From Physcia stellaris (lineage: Eukaryota > Ascomycota > Lecanoromycetes > Caliciales > Physciaceae), in NCBI GenBank assembly GCA_018902385.1, contig JABSSW010000004.1, positions 558,001 to 622,000 of the forward strand: DNA of 64,000 nucleotides, given 5' to 3'. This document shows positions 12,199 through 21,220 of this stretch, one piece after another. The notes below the pieces were generated by a model. That model had not been told where the DNA came from. It saw nothing but the letters and a program-made list of their open reading frames with translations, and searched no databases. Each line of letters opens with the position of its first letter. The stretch's first letter is position 1. Made by a program: the position numbers and the translations under genes.

Positions 12199-13539
12199 GG
12201 TGATGATTGGACTTCAGAGCAGCTTTACTGTGTCGTGTAAGTCAGGGAGCGTAGAGAGAAGGAAGAGTGTAGATGAAGAAATTGACTGAGTCTAATCAAG
12301 AACGCGAACGAGTCTCCAACAGTCTTCCCAGCTGCGAAGAGTAGACGGGATGTCATGTAAGGTGGAATGTTTCAGATGTTGATGTGCTCTCGAATTGAGA
12401 AATTAGAAAGGATGAACTGATCTGTGAAGACGCGGTAGATTACGGATTCACCAAAAGTCGGGCCGGGATCGGCATATACCGGTTTACCGTAACGATTGAT
12501 GAAACGCACACTTACGGGCGATTGTTACTAGGTAGTGCATAGCAAGGGATGGCTGGCATACTTACTTGACGCATCGTATCAGATACTTAGCGCACAATCC
12601 TACCTGCAGTGGACCTGGAGGAGACCGAGGACTGATCGAGACCTTCACTCGCCCCGAATAGAATTGAGTGCGCATAGAAAATAGGAATCATTTATCAAAT
12701 CACGCTTACCCGTCTTTGGATTTTAGAAAGTAATCTGATATGAATGGAGTTCTGAATTGATCGCATTTCCGAATCCGGGCTATCGTTGGCTCACTCGGTT
12801 TGGATGAGTAATTGTGATCATCTGAGATGAGATCCGCACTCAATTCTGTCCAAGGCGAGTGCTTCTGGGGAATAAGCTAATAAATTTGTGACGTGAACAG
12901 AGCGCTTGAGAGAGCCTCACGCCCCAAGGTCGATATGTCGCGTGTTCACATCGCGCCGCTCAATCTTGTCCGAGATACTGTAAGTGTAAGTCAAGCGTGG
13001 CTTAACTCTCCTCTTATCGTATTGTTCCTATTCTTGGGTCTAGCCTCCGAATCTGCTAAATCTGCTCGCTACTGATGCACAAGATTTCCAGAGATCCGGC
13101 CAGTTCAGCTGGAGGCCCGAAGTCAAGCAAGTTAAGTTGCACACATGCAAACTTCAGGGTCGAGTTTGGTGTTCCTTTCCTTTCTGTAGCACGAACCATC
13201 GTAAGTTTCTGATCGAGGACAAGAAATCTTGTCAGCGCAGCAAAGGTCGTTGGTGAGAGATTGCTGCTGCAATACAAGCATAGATGAGATGTGTGGGTTA
13301 TTCGGATCATTGAAAGAACGCAAATAGCTCTTGTTGAGTGAAATTTGGGGCCAATCTGGCACTTTATACTTTGCAAGTCTGTGGTTCCGAAGGAATTGAT
13401 CCGCTATGAGTCAATCGAGTGGAAGGAGTCATGGAGATCCAAAATCCTACTAATACGTCTTCCTATACCATCCTGCTCCTAGTAGAATCTTTGCTTTCAT
13501 CCTCATAGAAGAAATAAGTTGTTGCAGTTTATCTTCGTC
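12199..13539. other. intergenic, no gene seen
   Basis: These 1341 nt hold only short frames. They lie between the 5' end of the BTB gene and the 5' end of the RNA ligase gene, so they should hold two divergent promoters. No repeat or RNA gene was recognised. Confidence 0.55.
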
Positions 13540-14568
13540 ATGACGATCTCCACTTTGTACCCTAAAATCGGAAAACTCACCGATGTCGTCCGCAGAAGCA
13601 AGTTTCTCGAGATTCCTTCGCTTTCCTTGATTGGGACGGTCAAACTCCACGGAACTCATGCAGATATGGTCATTGAAAAAGGGGACGACATTCGCTTGCA
13701 GTCGAGAAATCGGGCTGAGCTTGATCTAGGCACTGACAATTGCGGCTTCGCTGCATTTGCTATTCCGCTGAGAGCGCAAATTTTGGCCCTGAAAGAAAGA
13801 TACATTGCTCGTTACAGAACCCTTCATCCAGGAACGCCGTTAAATCCAGAATGTCCAGTGGTGATCGCCGGCGAGTGGTGTGGCAAAGGCATACAGAAGA
13901 AGGTCGCCTTGATTCAATTACCGAAGCACTTCGTCATCGTCTCTGTGCACATCAACGGGTCCTGGGTGCCGGATACGGACTACGCTGATATCCACGATGA
14001 GGCCGTCGGCATTTATAATGTCTCGAAAGCAGGGTTTTTCTACCATGAACTTGATATTGCGAATGTAGAGGATTCGGAAATGCAGATCGGCACATTGGTC
14101 AAGAAAGTCGAAACGCAGTGTCCTTACGCACTTAAGCTTGACGTCTCTGGCATAGGCGAAGGTATCGTATGGAAAGCCCGCGACTTTTGTAAAGACCCGG
14201 AATTCTGGTTCAAGTCGAAGGGCGATGAGTTTGCAGTAAAAATTGTCGACAAGTCGGAGCCTGATCTGCTGAAGCTGCAGCATGCCGAACGAGCACAGGA
14301 GTTTGCAAAACAGGTGACGACGGTCAATAGAATGCAGCAAGGCTGGGACTTTCTGTCCGAGATGAGAATACCTCAGGACATTAGCGGGACACGACAATTC
14401 CTTTCGTGGTTGATGGGCGACTGTCTGACAGAAGAGGCTCGGGAAATTGCTGAAGCTGGTCTGGATAAGGGTCAACTCAAATCGGCCATATGTCTTATAG
14501 GGAAGGATTGGTATAAAGCGAAGGTTGATTTGAAAGAGAGTAGAGAGTTGGGTAATTCAAGCTCGTAA
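13540..14568 (+). CDS. ATP-dependent RNA ligase-like protein (Rnl2-type nucleotidyltransferase fold)
   Basis: A single exon of 342 residues begins at the ATG at 13540; the frame extends 21 nt further upstream only from a TTG. The covalent nucleotidyltransferase motifs are in order: motif I KLHGTH with candidate nucleophile Lys35, a QSRNR motif near residues 55-58, GEWCGKGIQ (Glu112), a FVIVSV strand as motif III, GEGIVWK (Glu207, Lys212) as motif IV, and FAVKI (Lys234) as motif V. This order matches the RNA ligase 2 family rather than DNA ligases or capping enzymes. The C-terminal 100 residues are helical and not recognised. Predicted chemistry is adenylylation of the lysine, transfer to a 5'-phosphate and nick sealing in RNA. 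It is convergent with the pantothenate kinase gene (202 bp). It is distinct from the tRNA ligase Trl1 of fungi, which is much longer. Confidence 0.8.
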   Translation: MTISTLYPKIGKLTDVVRRSKFLEIPSLSLIGTVKLHGTHADMVIEKGDDIRLQSRNRAELDLGTDNCGFAAFAIPLRAQILALKERYIARYRTLHPGTPLNPECPVVIAGEWCGKGIQKKVALIQLPKHFVIVSVHINGSWVPDTDYADIHDEAVGIYNVSKAGFFYHELDIANVEDSEMQIGTLVKKVETQCPYALKLDVSGIGEGIVWKARDFCKDPEFWFKSKGDEFAVKIVDKSEPDLLKLQHAERAQEFAKQVTTVNRMQQGWDFLSEMRIPQDISGTRQFLSWLMGDCLTEEAREIAEAGLDKGQLKSAICLIGKDWYKAKVDLKESRELGNSSS

Positions 14569-14770
14569 TGTAATAATTCGATGCACAAAATCTCGGCAAA
14601 GGAAGAAAGATTAAGCCTTGCTCTGAAAAGATGTTAGGAACCTTCATGAACGCGTGATTATACTCTCAAAAAACAGGTCCTATCGAATCAGTCAATTGGA
14701 GGGCATTTGACGGATGTGGCTTCGCTATTTACTTGGATTGTGTCACCTTTGCCATCGACTCCTTATCGTA

Positions 14771-16218
14771 TCATTCAAAACTATTTTTCCGACCCCAATT
14801 CTTTGGTTGTCGCTTGACAAAGGCGCCCACAGAGCCTAGGTAACCCTCGTGCCGTAGGAAGTAAGCCTTCTTGCTCCCCTCAGACCAGAAGTTGATGGCG
14901 TACGACAGCGTCTTCATCGTTTGTCGATGCCCACGAATGAACGAACCGCCAAAGTAGATATGCTCTAGCTGATGCTTTTCAGACTGCAGATACGCAATTT
15001 GACCAATATTGTTGCTGATTATTGTCAGCAAAGTGCAGTGTTCACGATAAAAAGCAAAATTAGAAGAGTACCTCACGGCCAGGAGAAGACTGCGACTGAT
15101 GTCTTCAGGACCAAAAGTCCGCTCTGTCTCCATGGGATCAGACAACTGCTGAGCTTCTTGGCCTGACATTCCAAAGTGCTCGGCATGGTTTTCAGCTTGC
15201 CTCTTCATTTTGAACACTTTCCCAAAGCTGCTAGCGATCGTACTACTCTTTAGCCCGATCTTACCGTAATCGGTGCCATAAATATCGCCAACAAGCATAT
15301 CCACGGCGGCGTTGTCACCTCTGTCGGCCATTCCGAGCATCTCGTCAAACGTGCTGGCTCCAGTCAGCAGGGACAGAAGCCCCCAGAATGTCCCTCCGCC
15401 CAGTGAAGTTCCACCAATGCGTTGAAAATCTCGCTTCCCCGAGACCTTTACCATAGATACACCTGATCCGATATTTACGAGCAGGTATGGATAGATGTCT
15501 GCATGGGCATCCATAAACAGAGTTGGATCCGTATCGCTGTAGGAGAAAACCTCGCGAGGAATCTCCGTGATGAAGAAATCGAGACCTTATGAAGAGCCCA
15601 CATTAGTTTTCGACGGGCATCATATCTACTCCGATGCTTTCACACACCCAGTATCAAGCACTCCATTTCATCTTCGCGTATAATTTCGAGGCCCAATTTT
15701 TCCTTCATAGTGCCATAATATTTGTAAGCTCCTCCACCAGTAGCAATGACACAGAGTTCTTCGGCTTCTTCTCCATTCAGAGATTGTTGATCGGTTTTCA
15801 GTCGTCCTATGAATTCAAGACACCCGTCGATTTGGTCCGAGTCGAATTTCAGGAAGTGCAGGCTTCCACCAAGATTTTCTGACCGGGCCTCTCGAGAGAA
15901 GTAAACTAGCTTGGCCAGAGAGCCGCCAATCTAGATGTTGTCAGGGATTAAGTTGCCATTGAAATAGATTGTACATACATCAAGAGCAACGTGGCTTACT
16001 ACGCCTTGATGGTTCGGCAGCCGAATATCTGTGTCATGCTGAGCGCCATCTCCAGCGGATCTTGCCGACAGTGGTTGGTCTTCATTAACGATGAATGCAC
16101 CTTGCACGTTAATTTTCACTATCCCAGGCGACAGTATGGTCGAATCGATTACTGAGTTCCCATGTTCGAGCACTGGACGGCGTGAGGCATGGGTAGCGGA
16201 AGACGGGCTGTCCTCCAT
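14771..16218 (-). CDS. pantothenate kinase (eukaryotic type II)
   Basis: Coding exons are 16218-15979, 15930-15648, 15585-15072 and 15014-14771, giving 426 residues. Introns are 48, 62, 57 and the splice frames all agree. Residues about 80-90 (IGGSLAKLVYFSRE) form the N-terminal phosphate-binding strand; CVIATGGGAYKYY, LVNIGSGVSM, GGTSLGGGTFWGL, SNNIGQIAYL and the closing FGGSFIRGH motif follow in the usual order. The enzyme phosphorylates pantothenate, the first and regulated step of CoA synthesis (yeast CAB1). The third intron (15015-15071) is 57 nt and has no in-frame stop, so its retention would insert 19 residues before SNNIGQ. Start choice at 16218 is supported by the absence of conserved sequence upstream. 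Confidence 0.92.
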
Positions 16219-16772
16219 AGAACCCGTTGGTTGATGAAACTCTTTCAGATCATAAGATGATGGTCCATCGTTGAGGTCTATAGAACACCCGATACAGGTT
16301 ACATGTTAGGATCGTATTTAGAGCCACGGGAGTTCGTACGCCATCCAACTTCAAGTCAACGATTAGCACTCTACACAACGGACATCAGCTTCGAAGGAGG
16401 AAATTCGGAGGCCTCAATGAATCAATCGGACTAGGAACATTGATAGCTGCAAGATTCCGGGCCGGAAGAGTCACGACTGTTTGGTAGTCGGACATGAATG
16501 GAAACTTGTAATTTCGTTGGTGCCGCTTATACGAATAGCTTCGAAGAAGCACTAGCTAACGAGTATTTGGTTGATATCTCTTTCCGTCGAGTTACTAGAG
16601 TATGTACTCCCATATCGTTAACGATGCCTCGACGGTCATCTCGGCTTTATCTAGACGCTCCGCAAAATCCTCCGGTATTTTCAATTGTTCAGGCCGATAG
16701 GGCTCATCTGAAGGAATATTGTCACGAGCATGCCTAACATCAAAGCGAAACGCTAAATCTGATTTGGCATTT
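16219..16772. other. intergenic, no gene seen
   Basis: These 554 nt separate the MJ1316-domain gene (3' end) and pantothenate kinase (5' end), which are on the same strand. An 80-codon ATG frame on the plus strand at 16498-16737 has no recognisable features. Confidence 0.55.
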
Positions 16773-17435
16773 CTACAGCAAAGTTCCTTCTGTCATCTCT
16801 ACGGGCTTGACACTGTCCATCCTAACTTCTACATCGCCTGCGTTATTTGTGGGTCCCCCGTCAGCTAATATTGTTCTATTTGATGCGCTTCCTGCTTCTG
16901 GCGGTACACTAGCTGCCTCTTCATTTTCACCAGAACTCGACCCACTTCCGAAGAGTAAGTCGAGTCTTTCCTTTCTATCCCAGACTTTGACTCCGTCTTC
17001 ATTCCTCTTGAACCATACAATCCGATGCTGTGGGATGAATTCCTCATCAGTCACATCTCCACCCTTCCAATTGTCGAGCGGCATTTCCATGACTTCAGGA
17101 GCATGGCGATCAAGGTACCCTATCGTGAAGTTCTGTGACGAGAGTGCAGGGTCGTAACGTAGGCGAGAGAGGATATCTTGTGCAGGACGTAGCGGCCGGT
17201 CGCAAACTTTAATGGAAGAGTCTGATGCTTGCTGCGCTTTGCGAGACTTTTTAGCACGGGCTCTTGATGTCGGTCTCGATCGAGGAGGCAAAGAATCATC
17301 CGACGAAAATGATTCTTCTCTGCCTATAAATGCAGAGTAATCGGTGGTCGCTGTTGCAGTGTGTAGAGCATCGATGTCTGCATCAGGAGATAAGGTAGCG
17401 TCCCACCCACTTGGTTTTGGCTTCTTGGACACCAT
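16773..17435 (-). CDS. MJ1316 domain protein (DUF504, predicted RNA cyclic-phosphate end binder)
   Basis: A single exon of 220 residues starts at the ATG at 17435 (MVSKKPKP); the longer frame upstream uses only TTG. Residues 1-80 are disordered with a basic RPTSRARAKKSRKAQQ stretch that could be a nuclear signal. The conserved domain follows at about 85-165: RPAQDILSRLRYDP, FTIGYLDRH, WKGGDVTDEEFIPQHRIVWF and VWDRKERLDLLFGSG. These are the marks of the MJ1316/DUF504 family, proposed from comparative genomics (Burroughs and Aravind) to recognise RNA ends with cyclic phosphate. The last 45 residues are acidic and disordered. It is on the opposite strand to the RNA ligase, about 2.2 kb downstream of it, with pantothenate kinase between. 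It is divergent from the splicing-factor gene. Confidence 0.82.
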   Translation of the reverse strand: MVSKKPKPSGWDATLSPDADIDALHTATATTDYSAFIGREESFSSDDSLPPRSRPTSRARAKKSRKAQQASDSSIKVCDRPLRPAQDILSRLRYDPALSSQNFTIGYLDRHAPEVMEMPLDNWKGGDVTDEEFIPQHRIVWFKRNEDGVKVWDRKERLDLLFGSGSSSGENEEAASVPPEAGSASNRTILADGGPTNNAGDVEVRMDSVKPVEMTEGTLL

Positions 17436-17981
17436 GGCGGAAAGACTATTGAGCCCAGAGAATGCCAATGATGACCAGGAACGTTAATAGCAATTGATTC
17501 AGGATATCGAGTGACGAGACAAAAAATGCAATGGCGAGCAAAGATAGAAGCTACAGCAGATGACTCTAGAGAAACCTATATGTATATTGCAGAGGATCAA
17601 AGAGCACTCGCGGAGTCATCGCTTACCTTGAGTCACCAAGGCTAAGCCACGCTTGATGATCTCGGGTCACAATGGCGTCTGTAGATGCGCGTGAGTCATG
17701 GGCCTATACAGCTGGCGGTTATTTTGTGGTTTCCGGTTCATGGTCCGAATCATGAAGTAAGGTAAAGTAGGTGGGCGAGGTGGGAAGCGAAAAGAAGCAT
17801 CAATAAAACTGAAGACGTGGGCTACATTATTGTTTCTTGGCATTGAGTCACGTGATGGTCACTCCAGTCGTCACATCGGTCCTGCAAACTCATTCATTGC
17901 GTGAACTATCTTCGGTGCTCAGTTGCACATAATTACTTTCTACCTATCTTTTTTGCCTTCCAAAGCTTTCTGTTTCTGACC
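17436..17981. promoter_or_regulatory. shared divergent 5' region of the MJ1316-domain and RBM5/10-like genes
   Basis: These 546 bp separate two divergent ATGs and must contain both 5' regions. No specific element was identified. Confidence 0.4.
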
Positions 17982-20872
17982 ATGGCCTCTTATAGAGACC
18001 GACAAGAGCCTCCCGGGTCGTATGATAATTACAGACCCTCAGTACAAGAACGCAACGATCGATACGCAAGATCGCGCTCGAGAGATCGATACCCAAGGAG
18101 ATCGTCGCCCTCTCAACGGTTGTCTTCCCCGCATGGTAAACCAAATACAGGATTTCGATACCCGTCAACCTGCGCTTCTGCTAATCAAGCCATCTCAAGA
18201 ACGCCATAGATCTTCGCGAGATGAACGTCTCATGCCGTCGGAGACATCATCGAACGTTAGAGAGTGGGACGCACGGGCCCAACGAGACCGTAATCAGGGT
18301 TACGACAATTATCGGCGCGGACGGTCTTCATCACCCCGAGGGCGAAATGGCGGCTATCGTGATCGGGATCGCGAGGGCTATCGTTCTCCTGGCTACGACA
18401 GCCGAAGTAGGAGCCCGAGTCCACGTAGGGACAAAGTACCTTACTATGGGGGTCCGCCCAGTAGAGAGGTGATCTTGGAAGGACTGCCCTTGGAGATGAC
18501 AGAAGAAGACGTACCAACTCCCACAAACCCATTCACGGCACATTCGTCCAAAATCATCAAATCTACAGCCTAAGTTACATTATGTGCTCGCTTGGACTCT
18601 AGCTAAGGTGTTACATATTGGTTATCTTGCAGATATCGAAGGAATTAAAGCAGTACCATGACGTCGAGGAACTTGAAGACGTACGGGTGATTCGCGAACG
18701 GCAAACAAGTACATTATCATAAATTTCCCACGAGAATACAGTCTAACTCTGTTGCAGAGGTTTCGCGAGGATTTGGGTTTCTGAGGTTCCCGTCTCTTGA
18801 GAAAGCAAAGGCATTTGTGGAGCGCAACTATCCAATGATACATCTATATGGGAATGGATCTTCAGATGGTGACGAGCAAGCAGCCAAAGTACGCATAGCA
18901 TTTAGCCGAGAGCGAGACGATCGAAGCCGTAGCGACAAAGTAGATGGTGAATGGACCTGTAAAATTGTAAGTCCTCTTCCACTCGTTTCTGTACGTAACA
19001 AAGCCACTCGCCATCACAAAATCCAAATTCCAAAGTGTGGTGGACAGGCGATAGGCTGAGTTGGAGAAACTTGATTTCAAAGTTACTTTCTCATAGATAT
19101 GAGTACTCACAATAATAAAATGGCTTTCATCTAGAATCTCTTTTCTGAAGCATTCATCTATTTTCAGGGCGTGTGAGCTAATAGTTGAGATAGTGCACTT
19201 TCGCCAATTTCGCAACTCGCACTAGATGCTACAGATGTCAAACGCCGCAGATTGGTGAGTGTCCTGGACCTAGATCTTACCTTGCCTCTCTTACTATGGC
19301 AGATATGGCAGCTTTCGGAGCCGCAGTGGCACCTACAAAGTCAAGTAACCCAATGGACAATGGTGCCAGCGACGCCTCTCCCAACGGGACGCCCTCTCAA
19401 TTTCTCCTTCTACGCGGGTTGGAGCCTACCGTGACGGAGGACCTTCTGGCCAAAGGTGTAGCGAAGTTGTACAAACCTACCCGGAAGTCGTCTCCTCCAG
19501 TAGCAAATGTCTCGAAAAAAGGCAATGCTAAAGTTGCCTCAACCACTGGAGATGCGAACCTAGGTGCCAAAGAAGGTAGTCTGCGAAGAGTCTTACTCGT
19601 TCGAAGTCGAAAAACCAACGAAAGCTGGCGTTACGGCTTCGCTGAGTTTGCCACGATAGAGGTATGCATATACTAAAGTTTCTGTTATCGATGGCTGATC
19701 GTAGCAGGATGCTCAAGCTGCTCTAACGCGGTATAATTCTTTCGAAAGATTTACCATCTCATCAAAACCCGTTACAGCTGACTACGTCCATGCTGGCATC
19801 TTTGTCCCGGTTTTCAACACTTCAGATGATATGGAACGGTTTAGTTTCTCTCCTCTAAGCAATACAGCTACCAGGTTGGCTTACTGGGACGACGAGGCCT
19901 ATGTCAGCGAGCTTATGGTGTCATCTGGCTCACCTAGGCAACCCACGGCTTCGGGCGACGGCCAGGTCCCGTCCGCTGCAGACCGTGCAGCTGCCGCAGC
20001 CGAGAACGAGGGACTCCTAGCACCAGGAAAAGAAACAGAATCGAAGGCCAAGAAGCGGAAAGCTGAGTCTAAGGAAACAGCTTCGCAGAAGAAGGTCCGT
20101 CTTTCTACTTGAGTGTCCGAGACATTCTTCCGCTGCTAAATGATCGCAGACAGTCCCAGCTCACCTGCAGTTTTGGAGCAACCGCCATGCAGAACTTCAT
20201 GGTGCGCAGCCTGCATCATCGGACAAAACTTCAGGACCCCAAGAAAGCTCAAAGGCCAAGAAGCTTGCGTTAGCATCTGACACTGATCCTCCCCAACAAA
20301 CATTCGCCGACCCCGGAAAGAACTGCTGTTATCTCTGCTCTAGACAGTTCAAAACCCCAGCCGAAGTCAACAAGCACGAGCGCCTCAGCGATCTCCACCG
20401 CAACAATCTTAAAAACGGAGATCTAGTATCCAAGGCAGAAGCCAAAATGGCAAAAGCCGGCGCCTCGACCACGCCGTCAGCAGAAGACACGTCTGAGTAT
20501 CGTGACCGTGCTAAAGAGCGTCGAGCCGCTTTCGGAGCGTCGAAGAAGATCTCGCTACCCATGAAGAAATCAGCTACTCAGCCCGAGACCCCGGCCGAGG
20601 AGGAAGCTGATGCGCCACCCCCGCCTTCCAAGGGCGCGTCTCTGCTTGGCAAGATGGGCTGGTCTGCTGGTGAAGGCCTGGGCGCCCAAGGTACCGGACG
20701 GACCGAGACTATTGCGACGGATATGTATGCGCAGGGCGTAGGTCTTGGGGCGCAGGGCGGCAAGATTGGAGATGCTGTTGGTGAGGCGGATAGGAATACG
20801 AAAGGGGGCTATGGGGACTTCTTGGAGCGGACTAAGGATAAGGCTAAGGCTAGGTTTGAGAGTATGAATTAA
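17982..20872 (+). CDS. RBM5/RBM10-like splicing factor (RRM, RanBP2 zinc finger, RRM, C2H2, G-patch)
   Basis: Eight coding exons (17982-18135, 18200-18510, 18633-18708, 18758-18966, 19194-19254, 19303-19661, 19708-20094, 20150-20872) give 759 residues. Order of parts: Arg/Ser-Tyr-rich N-terminus (1-135); RRM1 (about 140-228) with REVILEGLP and SRGFGFLRF; RanBP2-type zinc finger spread over an intron (GEWTCKI / CTFANFATRTRCYRC, about 244-265); a second RRM-like unit (about 295-400); QFWSNRHAELHG; a C2H2 finger CCYLCSRQF...H (about 578-600); and a G-patch (ASLLGKMGWSAGEGLG, about 682-725). This is the RBM5/RBM10 layout, where the protein acts in early spliceosome assembly and G-patch recruits a DEAH helicase. 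Intron 18967-19193 is long (227 nt); it was placed so that the zinc finger is complete. Confidence 0.87.
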
Positions 20873-21220
20873 GTCCATACCAAAGCAGTGGGACTGGAGA
20901 AGTGGCAGATTGCTGGATCCGAATCCACTACAAGGATTTTGTGTATGCATATTTGGGTCTAGTTCAAGGCTCACAAGAGGGACGGTCCTCAGTAGCTGCA
21001 AAGAAGTACATGCTCGATGAAATTAACCTAGCTTGAATGGTTTGAACAATGTGGCAGAGGGTTTGGCGGAACAGTTTCGAGCCCGCGATTGTCTGGTACG
21101 CTAGAGAATCATCTTCTGGAATCTGTTACGCCAATAGTGCTCTATACAACAACAAACACACCCGACCAGGGTCACCGATTTCCTAGACATACATCCAAGC
21201 CACGGCTGTCCAAATGGGTA
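20873..21220. other. convergent intergenic region
   Basis: These 348 nt lie between the 3' ends of the splicing-factor gene and Ku80 and probably hold both polyadenylation regions. No gene was seen. Confidence 0.5.

Noticed and set aside
17436-17468. Eleven-residue N-terminal extension of the MJ1316-domain protein
   Set aside because: It would require a TTG start; the ATG at 17435 is preferred.
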